Positions 22,241 to 33,899 of a stretch of 64,000 nt of DNA are shown here, piece by piece. Location of the stretch: contig MU860004.1 in assembly GCA_033296875.1 (NCBI GenBank), positions 1 through 64,000 of the forward strand, in the 5' to 3' direction. Both the position numbers and the translations under genes were made by a program. The notes under the pieces were generated by a model. That model had not been told where the DNA came from. It ran no database searches and was given only the letters and a program-made list of their open reading frames with translations. Origin of the DNA: Achaetomium macrosporum (Eukaryota; Ascomycota; Sordariomycetes; Sordariales; Chaetomiaceae). How positions within the stretch are numbered: the first letter of the stretch is position 1; each line of letters starts with the position of its first letter.

Positions 22241-24003
22241 CGTCGCTACGGGAAGCCCTCGTTGCTGCTCTCAAGTCGCTTTTCAAGGGCAAGTCGTTTC
22301 TAAAAGCACTTCTCGCCTTCTGGACAACAAGCCCCGTCACCACGCCCCAGGATGTCGCCACGACAACCAAGGTCCACGACGACCCTGCGGCCGACTTCCT
22401 GGCCGAGGCCGAACACCTGCTCCTGGGGTATATCGAGGCCGGCGGGCTGAAGAAGTTCTCCCGGAAGCTGAAGCGCCAGTTCCGGGAGCGTCTACGGTCG
22501 AACCCCGCTTGCATGCTACCCTCCTACAACTCCCAACTACCTACCGGCAATGAGGCCGGCCAATATCTCTCCCTCGACGTTGGCGGGTCGACGCTGCGCG
22601 TGGCGCTGGTGGAGTTGAAGGGGCGAAGGGCATCGGGTTCGGACAGCGGCATCATCCGGATGGATACGTTCAAGATCGACAGCGATGTCAGGAATCTTAG
22701 AGGGACTGAGTTCTTTGACTGGATTGCCGAGAGGATACACCGCACTGTAGCCCAAGACATCGGGAAGGCCCACAGCCCAGATCAGCCGCTGCTCGCCGGA
22801 CTAGCCTGGAGTTTCCCCATTGAGTATGATCCCATCCCCTATCCCACCTCATCACACAGCGACTAACGGCCGCAGGCAAACATCCTCCAAAGGGGGGAAA
22901 TTATCTGGCATGGGCAAGGGCTTCCTTGCCGAAGAAGGTCTCGTCGGGCAGGACCTAGGTGAGATCATCAAGGCGGCGTGCCAGAAAAAGGGGCTGCACG
23001 TCGAGCTCTCCGCCATCGTCAACGACTCGAGCGCCGCGCTGCTCTCGGAAGCATACATCACCCCATCCACGCGCTTCAGTCTCATCCTCGGCACCGGTGT
23101 CAACATCGCCGTCCACCTCCCCGTCACAACCATCGACCAGGCCAAATTCGGCGACCGGCCAAGCAGCTGGCACGAGAAAGCAAGCCATGTCATCGTGAAC
23201 ACGGAGCTGGGCATGTTCGGCCACGACATCCTCCCGCTGACCAAGTGGGACAAGCTGTTGAAGGCCGCCCACCCCCGGCCCGAGTTCCAGCCCCTCGAGC
23301 ACCTCGTGAGCGGGTACTACATCGGGGAAATCTGCCGCCTTGCGCTGCTCGACGCCATCCCCTCGACAGGCGTCTTCGGCGGGACCGTGCCTCTCTCCCT
23401 GGAAAAGCCCTACTCCCTCGACACGGAGACGCTCTCCCTGATCGAAGCGTACGTTTTTCCCCTCTGCTTCACCTCCCTGACCACACGCTTTCTCCATTGC
23501 TTTTACTAACTCATTTTTTGTTTAATTCCCACAGCGACACAACCCCAACGCTGTCCACCGCCCTCGCAACATTCACCACCCGCCACCCGACCCCGGGCTA
23601 CCAGCCCACCGCGGCCGACCTGTCCTTCCTGCGCACCCTCGCATCGCACATCGCGCGACGCTCCGCCTCGGTCGTAGCCGCGTCGCTCTTCGCGCTCTGG
23701 GAGCTCAAGGCCGAAGCGGAGCTGGACCTCCTGGCCAGCCTGGACGAGACGTCGCCCTTTGTGGCGGAGACCGAGGCCGAGCTGCGCACGTTCGAGCGCA
23801 AGACGACGGTGGCGTTCAACGGCAGCGTGGTGGAGCAGTACCCCGGGTACCAGAGGTATCTGCAGGGTTATATCGACGGCTTGCTTGCCGAGCGGCAGGA
23901 GGGTGATGCTGCTGCTGCTGCTAAGGGGGGGCAGATTGCGTTGGTGGAGGCACGCGAGAGTTCGTTGCGCGGGGCTGCCGTCGCGCTGGCTTGTTTATCT
24001 TGA
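22219..24003 (+). CDS. hxk3-like: hexokinase-family N-acetylglucosamine kinase
   Basis: Three exons (22219-22823, 22876-23448, 23535-24003) give 548 residues. Hexokinase-family features in order: phosphate-1 loop LSLDVGGSTLRVAL (117-130), substrate-loop SFPIEQTSSKGGKLSGMGKGF (198-218), AIVNDSSAALLS with the catalytic Asp252, LGTGVNIAV (273-281), and NTELGMFG corresponding to the sugar-contacting NxExG segment. The motifs deviate from true glucokinases (NDS instead of NDT, GVN instead of GTN). That divergence plus its place between GlcNAc-6-phosphate enzymes supports phosphorylation of GlcNAc to GlcNAc-6-phosphate rather than glucose. An N-terminal amphipathic/hydrophobic stretch (SLREALVAALKSLF...LLAFW) precedes the kinase fold. 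It reads divergently from the deaminase gene. Confidence 0.9.
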
Positions 24004-24679
24004 GTTGATTGAGTTGGTGCCGGTTTCTGAAGCAGGTAATAATGATATGGGGGCTGTTGCATAGCATGGGATCGAGCTCGTTTACCTACTACCTAGGTAG
24101 GGCAAAGGAAAGCGACGGGGGAATATAGATGGAGACATGTAGCGACCCGCACCCGGGTTTTCGCAGGTCCGGCGGCGGAGTGCATGTGTTGAGCAGCGAA
24201 CAGTCTAATACCCAGCCTATTCTCCATCCGGGACCGCGTACCATGACATCCAATGTTCGGGGTATCCATCCACCACTGCCTAAGGAAACAAGCTGCAGGC
24301 TTAAATATATGCCTTGGGCACCAACCTGAAGCAGTCTCGGCACCGCAGCCTTGACGCCGGCGCCAGCTTTGACCAAACGGACGCAAAGTAAAAAGCCAAC
24401 TCGACACCTTCAAACCACCCATCACTTCACTCCGATCCATCCCTACTATCCATACAATACCCCCACATGCCAACCCTCACATACCACTAGACCTAGAAAG
24501 ACTGCATATAAAAATCATCCGAACAATGCCACCCCTCTTCCTTCGTCTCAACGTAACCAACAGCCCATTCATCATCAAAATCCGCCGGTGATGTTATACT
24601 ATAAATTGTAACAATGCTGACGACCGGTATATCAGTACCGGGTAAGTGTTTAGCCCTCTGGCTCGGAATTTCCTCCCTT
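24004..24679. other. intergenic region, convergent 3' ends of kinase and regulator genes
   Basis: About 680 bp. The 24350-24600 part is A/C-rich on the + strand and fits the 3' untranslated end of the regulator gene. No gene is seen. Confidence 0.45.
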
Positions 24680-26600
24680 TTAATCAGCAGCAAAGTACCG
24701 CTTGGCTTTACTCCGTATCTGCTGCGCTTTCACCTCGGGCGGGACGATGGTGTGGTGCACGACGTGCGGACGGTAGATCGCGTCGACGGGCGGCATCCTA
24801 TTGTTTTTTAGTGCCCGTTGTCTAATGTCCGCCAACCAACCACCTTCTCCTCCCCGGATTGTTGGAACTGGACAGAGAGAAATCTGGAAACTTACCAGTC
24901 GTCCAGAGTGAGAGGGAAGTACTCATACAGCATGTCCTCCGTCTCCAGCGGGCTGGTGAGCGTGTTGTGAGCGGCCCCACCGCTCTGCCCCTGGCCGGGT
25001 AGGCCCGTCCCACCGGTGGAGAGGAGCATGGATGATTTTGCGCGCTGTGGGCTCTGCGAGCTGTCGGTTGAGCCGGCGCGGTTCGGAGGACTACGCTCGT
25101 CTTCCGAGAGAGAGAGGCTTATTGGAAGGGGCTGGGGTGCGGTTGTGCTGTTGCTGTTGCTGCGCTGTGTCTTGTTGGGAGGCGCCGGTATCATTGATGG
25201 TTTAGTGTCTAATGATCCCCAAGAGGGGACTGGCGGTCGGTTGAGACTGGGCGAAGATATGGCCATCTTTTTGCTCGGGTGTGTTATGGGCGCGGTAGAA
25301 GAATAGGGGGTTGCCCAGTCCGAGGGCGATTGCTACAGAGAGTGGGCGATTAACAGAAGCATGTATGTAGTGAATAAGGAGGCCACATACCTGCACCGGG
25401 TTTGAGCTATATCGCGGCAACTTGGGTGTCAGCTCTCCGCCCTCCGGACCCGAAAGATGGTTTTGCTGTTGTCTCGAAGCTCCACCACTACCCATCGACC
25501 CCTCGGTGCTTCTCCTCTCGAGCGGCCTCTTATCCCCCAGCGGCACCTCCTTTCGACTGTCAAAATTCCTCGGGCTCCGCCCTCTCACAATCACCGGACC
25601 AGACTGGATCTCCGCCACCTTGATGTACTCGCCGCTCTTGCCCTTCACCAGCAGGTTGATCTGCACCACGTAATGCTGCTGCAGCCCCTTCCTCCGCCCA
25701 TTATTCGCCGTCGCATGCTTGAACTGCAGCCTCTTCCACGCGACCGGCACCGACACCCGGCTCCCGCCGTCCACCTCCTGCCCGCTCGCCAGATCGACCG
25801 GCACCACCGGCGGCGTGCTCACTACTTTGGTCTCCTCGCCGCCCATGGGCGCGGTGCTTCCCCGCCACGGGATGGTGATCATCTCGGCCACCCTCCCCTC
25901 GATGCTCTCCACCGCAGTGATCGACGCGGCCAGCTCCACCACAGGCCCCCGCCGCCCTTGGTCGTCCACGTACTGCGCCACATGGCGCGGCAATGTAATC
26001 TGCCCGGAGATCTGCCACAGATTGCGGCGGTAGCACGTCAGCTCGAGCGGGCGGCCCGTGGTGTTGCTGTCGACGCCGAAGACGTCTTCCGCGACGAAGA
26101 ACATGCCGTACAGCTCGCCCGTCATGGCGGGCTCGACGAACTGGCCGGCATCGGTGAGCAGAGTGGCCTTGCCCGGGATCGGCGGGCCGAAGCCTAGGAG
26201 CTTGTTGTCGAGTTCCTGCGGCGACGACGCATCGATGTTGTAGCCTTCGGCGTCGAGCGCGCCGGCACCGGCACCTTCGAAGGGGCGGGCTGGGTAGGAG
26301 AAGGGGTCTTCGAAGGTGGTGCTGAATGTCTCGAAGTCGTAGGTGGTAGGCGTGAACGGGATGTTGTGGATGCCGTGGACGGAATCACTGGTGAACGGTC
26401 AAGTCGCAAGTCAGCGAAGCTGGTTTGGAGCGGCGATGGTGCGCCAAGAGTTGTACAATCCTGAAGCGGACTCACAAGAGAGACTCGTCAAATGCCATCG
26501 GGGCATCGAACGGCCCCATGTCCGGAGCGGTCATCGCCATGGCATCAGGGCCCGGAGTGGCGCCGGACTGCATCGCCGGCATGGAGTTGAAGCCAGCCAT
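24680..26600 (-). CDS. ron1-like: Ndt80/PhoG-family transcription factor, RON1-like
   Basis: Four exons (26600-26476, 26387-25391, 25332-24896, 24797-24680) give 558 residues. A Met/Pro-rich N-terminus of about 110 residues precedes the Ndt80-type DNA-binding domain. That domain is recognisable from MTGELYGMFFVAEDVF, LELTCYRRNLWQISGQITLP, SRVSVPVAWKRLQFKHATANNGRRKGLQQHY, and IQSGPVIVRGRSPRNFDSRKEVPL, ending near residue 320. The C-terminal part is Ser/Pro/Asn-rich, ending with a basic block QQIRSKAKRYFAAD. Trichoderma reesei RON1, an Ndt80-like protein, controls the GlcNAc cluster in which it lies; the same placement here argues for that role over meiotic control. It is convergent with the kinase gene and transcribed away from the GH3 gene. 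Confidence 0.92.
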
Positions 26601-27597
26601 GGCATCGTAGGTCGCTCACGTGGAGCTGCGAGGGCAAGGCTCATGCAGACTGCGCAGCAAGTGACGGGATTCGGGGATCGGTGACAGAGAGATGCGATAA
26701 CTATCTGTCCAGCGACATTGGCGATAAGCTCCGGCTCAGCAGACCGAGTGTTCGTTCACAACCATGCGGCCGGAAATGCAGCACCTCAGCGCGGGCAATT
26801 GGCGGGCGACTCGAGTGGAAGGAAGTGGCAGGTGGAGAGGCACAATGGAACTCTCGCCGAGCACATGCAGCGCCGTTCATCCAACGGCCACTCAGCTGCT
26901 TCCGATTGCCCGCCGCCTGCCCTCTTTCGGAATGGCCAGGTCGGCCTTGCGTGTGGGGTCTTACCCCGGAGAGCCAGCCCTTGCCAAGACGTTTGACCCC
27001 AATCGGCCATGATAAGGTTGGATCCCAGGGGGAGAAATGTGTGCCACTAGTGTGTAAACAGGGTAGCTTTCTGTTAACTTCCATAGCGGGTTTCAGTCAT
27101 TTCTGAGCTGTACCGGTAGGCAGCTCGTGCGTTAGGTTGTTACCTGAAAATTCCCAAGGTCCAGTATACCGTGAGGGACCCTGTGACTTAAAGAAATGTG
27201 AAGGCGGACCGAATCGGTCACGGGGCAAACAGCCTCTTCGGACTTGGCACCGAAGAGATGAAGTGCGGGGAACTCCACTCAAATGGAATGGAGCGTTGCC
27301 CATGGGTTCGTCGAGAAGTGAACAGCAAACGAAAGCACCTGAGTTCTGAGACGTCAATCTCCATCTCGAAGGCAAAAATCGCAGGGAGCTGTCAGCAATC
27401 CAGAGGATTTACAGTACGTAGCAGTGAGGTATACGATCCCGAGAACTCAAAATACTTGAATGATTTCGTCCAACCTTGCAACGCGGGAAACATCATGTTT
27501 GTTAGATCAGGCAGTCATCCGATCAACCCTGACGTCTGAAGCCCCTGAATTCTGTGGGGTGTGCCCATCCCAGCTCGGACCTATCCAGACACAACAT
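26601..27597. promoter_or_regulatory. upstream region of the RON1-like gene and 3' flank of the GH3 gene
   Basis: About 1 kb. A 24-codon uORF begins at an ATG ending at 26603 on the minus strand, overlaps the main start out of frame, and stops at a TGA about 75 bases downstream. The main ATG (GCCATGG) has the stronger context. No further gene is seen. Confidence 0.45.
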
Positions 27598-30500
27598 CTA
27601 TGCGAGATCGTGCCACTAAAACAATCTCAGCGCCAGAAACATCAACTGCAGAAAACAAGCGGAGAACTCACATTCTCAGGCGAGTTCGTAAACTCCTCAA
27701 ACGCCTGCACCACCTCGAAGCCCATGGCCAGCAGCGGCTCATACGCGTCGTCCTGCACCCAGCTCAGGACGCTGCGGAGCGACTTGTGCGCCTTGTTCTG
27801 CCGCAGCCCCATCAAGGCGAGGCCCTGCAGGACCAAGGCTCCCTGGGGCGCCGCAGCCGCGGGTGCCACAATCGGCGCAATGATGCCCCCGATCATCTCG
27901 TCCTCGGAAGACGAGCGCTGCAAGTGCGGGATGAAGCCGGCGAGCGGACTGCCCGGACTGCAGATGATGACGGTGCCCAGCAGGCTTTCCGCATGGCCCT
28001 TGGCCCTGACGACGCCGCACGTCTTGGTCTCTTGCAGAGCAAACCGATACAGCTCCAGCACCTCGGGGTTTGCGTGCGTCTTGACGTGGCTGAGCACGCT
28101 GTCGGCGCCGTCCGGCCCTCGGATAAGGTCGAAGCTGATGTTGGCCCGCTGGATGCTCTGCAGGAGGCCCTCGGGGGCGCTCCAGGTGCTGAGCGCGCCG
28201 ATGGTCATGTTGGCGAGACGCCGCGGGAATTGTAGGTCCCAGCCGCCGTTGGCGAACCACTGCTTGAGGCCGGCGCCGTCGTCCACGGGGATCCCGAGGA
28301 AGACTCCTGGGAAGGACATGCCCAGCTGGATCTTCTTGACGCCGGGTTTCTGCGTGAGACCGCGCAGGGCCCTGCGCTGCAGCGATCTGCCTATCGACAC
28401 GTTGCGCTTTGCCGGGTCGACGAAGAGGGCGCCGATGATGCCCGTGCCTTGGACGAAGTAGGTCGCACAGAATCCGTACAGGGCGTGGGTGCTGCTGTTG
28501 CGCACCACGAAATGCGCTTCCTCGATGTTGGGGTTGAACAGCTCGAACGTGTGGGCGCTCGTCATCTGCAGGAAGCGGTGCGCTGGTGCGCTCGCCCTGG
28601 TCAGTGCTTGTAGGAGGTCATCCAGCCCTCGCGCATCTCGGTCGCGGTTGTAAGCCTCAACAAGCCAGTGCTGTCGGGACTTCAGCGCCTTCCTGCTCTT
28701 TCTCAGCGTGCCGGGCAACGTCCCCTGTGGCTTAAGCTTGCCGCATAATACCCGCACGAGCGCGGCCATGGCGGTCTCGGTGAAGTCAAAGGTGCAGATG
28801 TAGGTCCCAATCGACTTGTCCATGGCAAAGTCGTAGGGTGAGCTTACGGCAACCACAATCAGGGACTTCTTTTGGCCGCTCGCTCTCAACATGGAACACA
28901 TCATCGAGACATGTTTGGTAAAGCCTGCCTGGTAGAGGTTCCGATTGGCATCCGCCGTCACGATAATGATGCACGACGCCCGGTTGATCAAGTTCTCGTG
29001 CACTGGCTCGGGAATCAGTAGAGGATCCCGCTCCGCCGACATGAACAACACTAACCTGGTCGAACACCGTTCGCGGTGTAGGACGTATGCAACAGCTTCC
29101 CATGTCGGGCTCGGGCAAGCGACCTGCCGAGTTCTCTGAACACGCCCTCACCACTCATGATGGCCCCTCGGTCGCGGTGTATCCACCCATCGTGTACTGT
29201 TGGTGAATCAGTTTTGTTATTCTTCGCGTCCAGGAGCGCCTTGGTCATAGAGGACGCCGGCAACGGTTTCACCAGAGGCGTCAGTAGCAGCAGCTCCTCT
29301 TCCTGGTGCATCGAACTGGTCAGCGGGAGGAGCTGTTCGTTATCCCGGATCACGGCAATGGAGTCATCATAGGCCTTGAGCGACAGTGCAAGGTGGCTAG
29401 GGTGAATTTTGGACAGCAGAGAAGTTCCGGGTGGGGATAGCGCCTTCGGCCACGAAGTGCACGACTTCTTCATGCGAAGGATGCGCTTCAGCGACGTGTA
29501 GATACGCTCCTTGGTGATGAGCTCATTCTCTACTCCCAGCTTGAGCCCCGATATGGCTTCGAGCTGGACATCATAGGCACGGCAGAGCAGCACCAGGTCG
29601 CAGCCGGCCTCGACGGCCATGACCGTGCCGGTCTTGACACCGATCTCGTTTCTCAGGCCCTCCATTTCGAGGCACTCTGAGATCGCAACGCCCTGGAAGC
29701 CGAGCTCGTTTCTGAGCAAGTCGTCAACCACCTGGTCTGAAAGACAGGCGTGGTTGACGCTCATGGACGGGTTGTTGATGCCGCAACCACCGACAAACAC
29801 GGCGTCCAGTTTTCCCGTGGCGATTGCATTGCGGAAGGGGACGAGAGCGCTCAGTGACAGTTCCTCCAGGGTCTGGGTGATGATGGGTATGTCCAAGCTG
29901 GAGCCGAGGAAGTCCAGGTTCCCGTAGGAAGGAAAATGCTTCCCGCAGGTTGCGATCCCGGCATCTTTATACCCATTTATGGCGGCGATGCCGTACTGAG
30001 AAGCCTCCTGCGGGTCATCACTGGTGGCCCGGCCGCCAAGCGGTTGATAACGGGCATTGTGCAGAACATCCAGCACCGGACCAAGGATTAGATTGACGCC
30101 CACGGCCGAGATTTCGGTTGCCGTGGCCTTTGCGATCTTGTAGGCCAGGTCAGCGTTTCCCGCAGCAGCCTGGCCCATGGAGCTCGGGAACTGGCAGATG
30201 TAGTCCTGGTCGTAAAGACTGTTGACGCCGCCATTTTCCTGGTCGAGGGCAATCAACAGGGGCTGGGGATGGCCAGCCTGGTGAGCAATGGTCTGCAGCT
30301 CCTGGACGAGCTTTGCCGTCTGCTGGGCAGCTGCATGGCAAGAGTACAGTTAGCGTATGACGGGACATCGGACTACGGCCAAAGGCAATGGACAACAACA
30401 TTTGAGGTTCTTTGCAGTCAACAGGATCGAGCCCAGGTGGTGTTGCTCGATCAGGTTACGGATTTGGGGTGTGACTTCGGTGCCGTCCCAGCCCATAATC

Positions 30501-30734
30501 AGCATCTGCCCAATGGCCCTGGCAGTGAGGGTTAGCAGACGATTCTCTACTACAGCATTGCCACTGGCCCTGTATTCTGGCTCCCCTAAGAGAGGAGAAA
30601 TGCCTCCTTCCGACGCCCTGTGAAGGCGCAGGAAGATTGCACAAGCATGCTCCGCGCGAAGACCCAAAACAACACAACACATACCAGTTGAGATCCTGCC
30701 ATAGTGGGTCCAACTCCGTGTCCAGCTCGGTCAT
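27598..30734 (-). CDS. nag3-like: intracellular GH3 beta-N-acetylglucosaminidase fused to a GNAT-like C-terminal half
   Basis: Five exons (30734-30685, 30617-30400, 30330-29056, 29002-27672, 27615-27598) give 963 residues. Residues about 20-380 form a GH3 barrel (GQMLIMGWDG, LDQENGG, GPVLDV, KHFPSYG at 220-226, AISECLEMEGL). The C-terminal half contains an acetyltransferase-like core (ALYGFCATYF, then VDPAKRNVSIGRSLQRRALRG) and FANGGWDL. No signal peptide is present, so it acts in the cytosol, releasing GlcNAc from imported oligomers. A 53-nt intron (29055-29003) is needed to keep frame; the fused reading around it (ANGVRP-VHENLINRA) is continuous. If the last intron (GTGAGT donor) is not removed, the protein ends at 27642. 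The donor of intron 2 is a weak GTTGTT. The usual NagZ Asp-His loop is not conserved. Confidence 0.88.
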
Positions 30735-31988
30735 CTTGAGATGTGGGAATCGGAGCAGCGGGTTCGTCGAGAACGGTGCTCACGCGATGGCGGCATAACG
30801 TTCACGGTTGGCCGAGTGGTTCCGCAAATCGTCAATCGCAGGTGTAACAACGCCGGTCGCAGACGCCATATGTTAGCCTCACCTCCCGTGCCCGTTCTGG
30901 CGAGAAAGACCCAGAGCAGCGCTTATCCCTCGCGAGTTACACAGTCAGACAGTTGCACCATGAAGCGCTCAGGTTGCACGTCTGCGGCCAATGACTGATT
31001 GTAGGGCCGAAGGCAGCCGAGCTCACAAAAGGACAGCGCTAGCCCGATTCGGCAGGTTCGGTACAACGTTTTGGCTAGCCCCGACCTGGCAACGTTACAT
31101 CTCCACTTGCCGCAGAAGGCCCGTCGAAGCTCCACCATCAACCGCACATCCAAGAGACGACTTCACACTTTGGATCCGCCGTGGCAATTCGCGCCTTCGA
31201 CCCAAGGGGATGGACTGACCTAATTTGCTTCCCGGAAGCTACATTAGTCTCCTTGATTGCAATATCCACCTCAAGCAGGTACCCTTTCGCTGGTTGCGCT
31301 TCGGTTGGCAAGTGAGGGTGGCGTCTTCCGGCTCGAATGCAACAGTGCAACACCGCTGCCACACCATCACACCATCCATACACTGCAAGCGGACTTCTGC
31401 TTGAAAGAACGACCGTCTGGGCCAGCATGGAGAACGCAACGGATGAGTAAAGGATGGTACGCCCCGCTATTTGTTCCAGCGAATGCCGGAACTGGCCGAG
31501 CCCACGCGGGCCTCTCGCGGAAACCGAATGGCCTCTGAGACCGATCACAGTAGTGTATGTACTGTGTGTGGACTCACAATATGACGTTTATCACAGACAG
31601 CCAAGGGCCGTCCATTGTGTTCGAGTCACGGGGCCACGGACACCCTATCAGGCAAACCCGGGTCAGATCCCTGGTCTCCGGGCTACTAGTAGCACAGATA
31701 ACGTTATGGCTTTCCGGTGACCGGCCGAAGGTCAGTGGCACTCTGCGAGATGCCCGGGGCGGCAAGTATGCCCTGCGTTACCTCTGCTGGGTCCAAGGTT
31801 CGAGTTTCTGCCCAGGTAAAGTATTTGAACTTGGCGTTGCCATCTCATCTGTTACTTCTGGTATACTATGGCGTACACACTCGACAACACGGGGCAGCTT
31901 GATGCCCTCTGGCTCCCTGAAAACATTGCCCATCTCAGCAACCCTGCACCGTCTTAGCATACACCCTCATACCTGACCTTCCAGCACA
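30735..31988. promoter_or_regulatory. divergent promoter of the GH3 and deacetylase genes
   Basis: About 1.25 kb shared by two cluster genes. Near 31019 there is CTCACAAAA, eight of nine matches to the Ndt80 middle-sporulation element (GNCRCAAAW). One near-match in this length is not significant by itself. No gene is seen. Confidence 0.45.
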
Positions 31989-33624
31989 ATGCCCTCAGTA
32001 ATCCGTTCAGCATCCCCTCGCCACAACGGCATCACCAAGCTGACCAACTGCCGCCTCGTCCGCGGCGATGAGCTTGTGTGGGACGATGTCTGGGTCAGCT
32101 CGGCCACGGGCAAGATCATCCGCAGCCAGGCGGCCTTCTACGATGAGCTCATCATGCCGGACGAGGTCGTTGACCTCGGCGGCCGCATCGTGTCGCCGGG
32201 CTTCATTGAGTGTCAGCTGAACGGGGCCTACGGCTTCAACTTCTCCACCCTCGTCGACGACATGACTCAGTATGGCAAGCAGCTGCGGGACTTGAACAGA
32301 AAACTGGCCCGGATAGGCGTGACCTCGTACATCCCTACCGTGACGAGCCAGACTAGTGATCTCTACAAGAAGGTGAGCTGACGTTAATCTCATGTGAGTC
32401 TGTCGTCCTATGTACTCACTCCCGCCAGGTCCTCCCTTACCTCGGACCCTCTGGCTCCTCCCGCCGCCCACACGACGGCGCCGAGTCCCTGGGCGCACAC
32501 GTCGAAGGACCGTTCCTCAACCCGACCAAAAATGGTGTGCACAATCGCTCCGTCCTAAAGGTCGCCTCGTCCTTTGCGGACCTCGAGGACATGTACGGCG
32601 CCGCCAACATCAACCCGTCTTCCACTCCCGAGCTAGAAGTCCACTCCCCGAGCAGTAGCGGCACCAGCAGTAGCAGCCTCCCCTCGTCCCCAGTCTCCTC
32701 TCGCTCCAGCGATGCCCACGGAAGAATTCCCGTCAAGATGATCACGGCCGCGCCCGAGCTCGGCGCCATGACCAGCCTCATCCCCGAGCTCACGTCGCGG
32801 GGGATCATCGTGTCGATCGGGCACTCGGAAGCGACGTACGAGGAGGCGTCGGCGGCGGTGTCGGCGGGCGCGACCATGATCACGCACTTGTTCAACGCGA
32901 TGCGGCCGCTGCACCACCGGAACCCGGGCATTTTCGGGGTGTTGGGCACCAACAACTCCACCACCTCCACCAACTCGACCACCACAGCTCAGGAACAGGA
33001 ACAGGAACAGGGACAGGGACAGCAAGAGGGGAGGAGTACTAGTAGGAGGATAGCAAGGCCGTACTTCGGCATCATCGCCGACGGCATCCACCTGCACCCG
33101 ACGACCATCAAGATCGCGTGGCACGCGCACCCGGACGGCCTGGTTCTCGTGACCGACGCCATGCACATGGTGGGCCTGCCCGACGGGCGGTACGCGTGGA
33201 CCAACGGCGAAGGCGAGCACTACATCATCAAGAAGGGGAGCGTGCTCGAGCTCGAGGGGACGGGCGCTATTGCAGGGAGGTAAGTTACTTTTTTTATACT
33301 GCCCTCTCCCCCTTGTTGACTAGTACTATTGTGGCAGAGGGAATGAATCATTGCTGATATCATTTGCACAGTTCGATCACGCTCATCGAATGCGTCAACA
33401 ACTTCCTGAACTGGACCGGCGCCAGCATCCCGCAGGCCCTCAAGGCTGTCACGGCCACGCCGGCGGCCATGCTCGGGGTGCAGGGCGTCAAGGGGAGTCT
33501 GGAGGCCGGGGCGGATGCAGACTTGGTGGTTTTGTCCGAGGAGGCCTGCGAGGGACGGACGGAGCTGGTGGTGGATGAGGTGTGGAAGTTTGGCGTGAGG
33601 ATCTTTGAGCGGAAGCATGTTTGA
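31989..33624 (+). CDS. nagA/dac1-like: N-acetylglucosamine-6-phosphate deacetylase
   Basis: Three exons (31989-32372, 32429-33279, 33372-33624) give 495 residues of an amidohydrolase-superfamily enzyme that removes acetate from GlcNAc-6-phosphate. Motifs: VDLGGRIVSPGFIECQLNGA (early strand), GAHVEGPFLNPTKNGVH (metal-ligand Glu), VSIGHSEATYEE and MITHLFNAMRPLHHRNPG (metal-ligand histidines), IADGIHLHP, and LVTDAMHMVGLPDG with the catalytic Asp. Length exceeds the usual 380-430 residues because of two low-complexity inserts. One is a Ser/Pro-rich stretch after NPSS, the other a Asn/Thr then Glu/Gln stretch between GVLGTNN and PYFGI. Both remain in frame and lack splice sites, so they are part of the protein. 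It is divergent from the GH3 gene. Confidence 0.94.
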
Positions 33625-33899
33625 GCTGGCATTGTTGGGGACTTTCGGCTTCGATGGCACTTGTGAGTGAGGTTTGGATGGGATGCAGACTGTAGCCGTT
33701 GACATGAGGAGGCAGTGCCTCGAGACTTGCCAGAAGCATGGACTCAGGATGTAGCTACTCTGGTTTTGGTTGGAAGTTCATTCGGTAGACCCTGACCCCT
33801 GAATGGTCTTTTATTAGTTCATATGCATTAGACGTCTAAAATGGGTAGTTACCATAGACTATTATTGAATTACACATCCACTTGTAACCCCCATGATCC

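Noticed and set aside
29003..29055. Apparent frameshift splitting the GH3 gene into two frames
   Set aside because: A 53-nt GT-AG intron with a CTGAT branch point restores frame and a conserved-looking junction, so it is not a mutation.
31010..31040. Ndt80 MSE-like CTCACAAAA in the GH3/deacetylase promoter
   Set aside because: One near-match in over a kilobase is expected by chance and I found no matching site in the other cluster promoters.
31796..31830. AAGGTTCGAGTTT, another tRNA B-box-like string
   Set aside because: No cloverleaf can be drawn around it.
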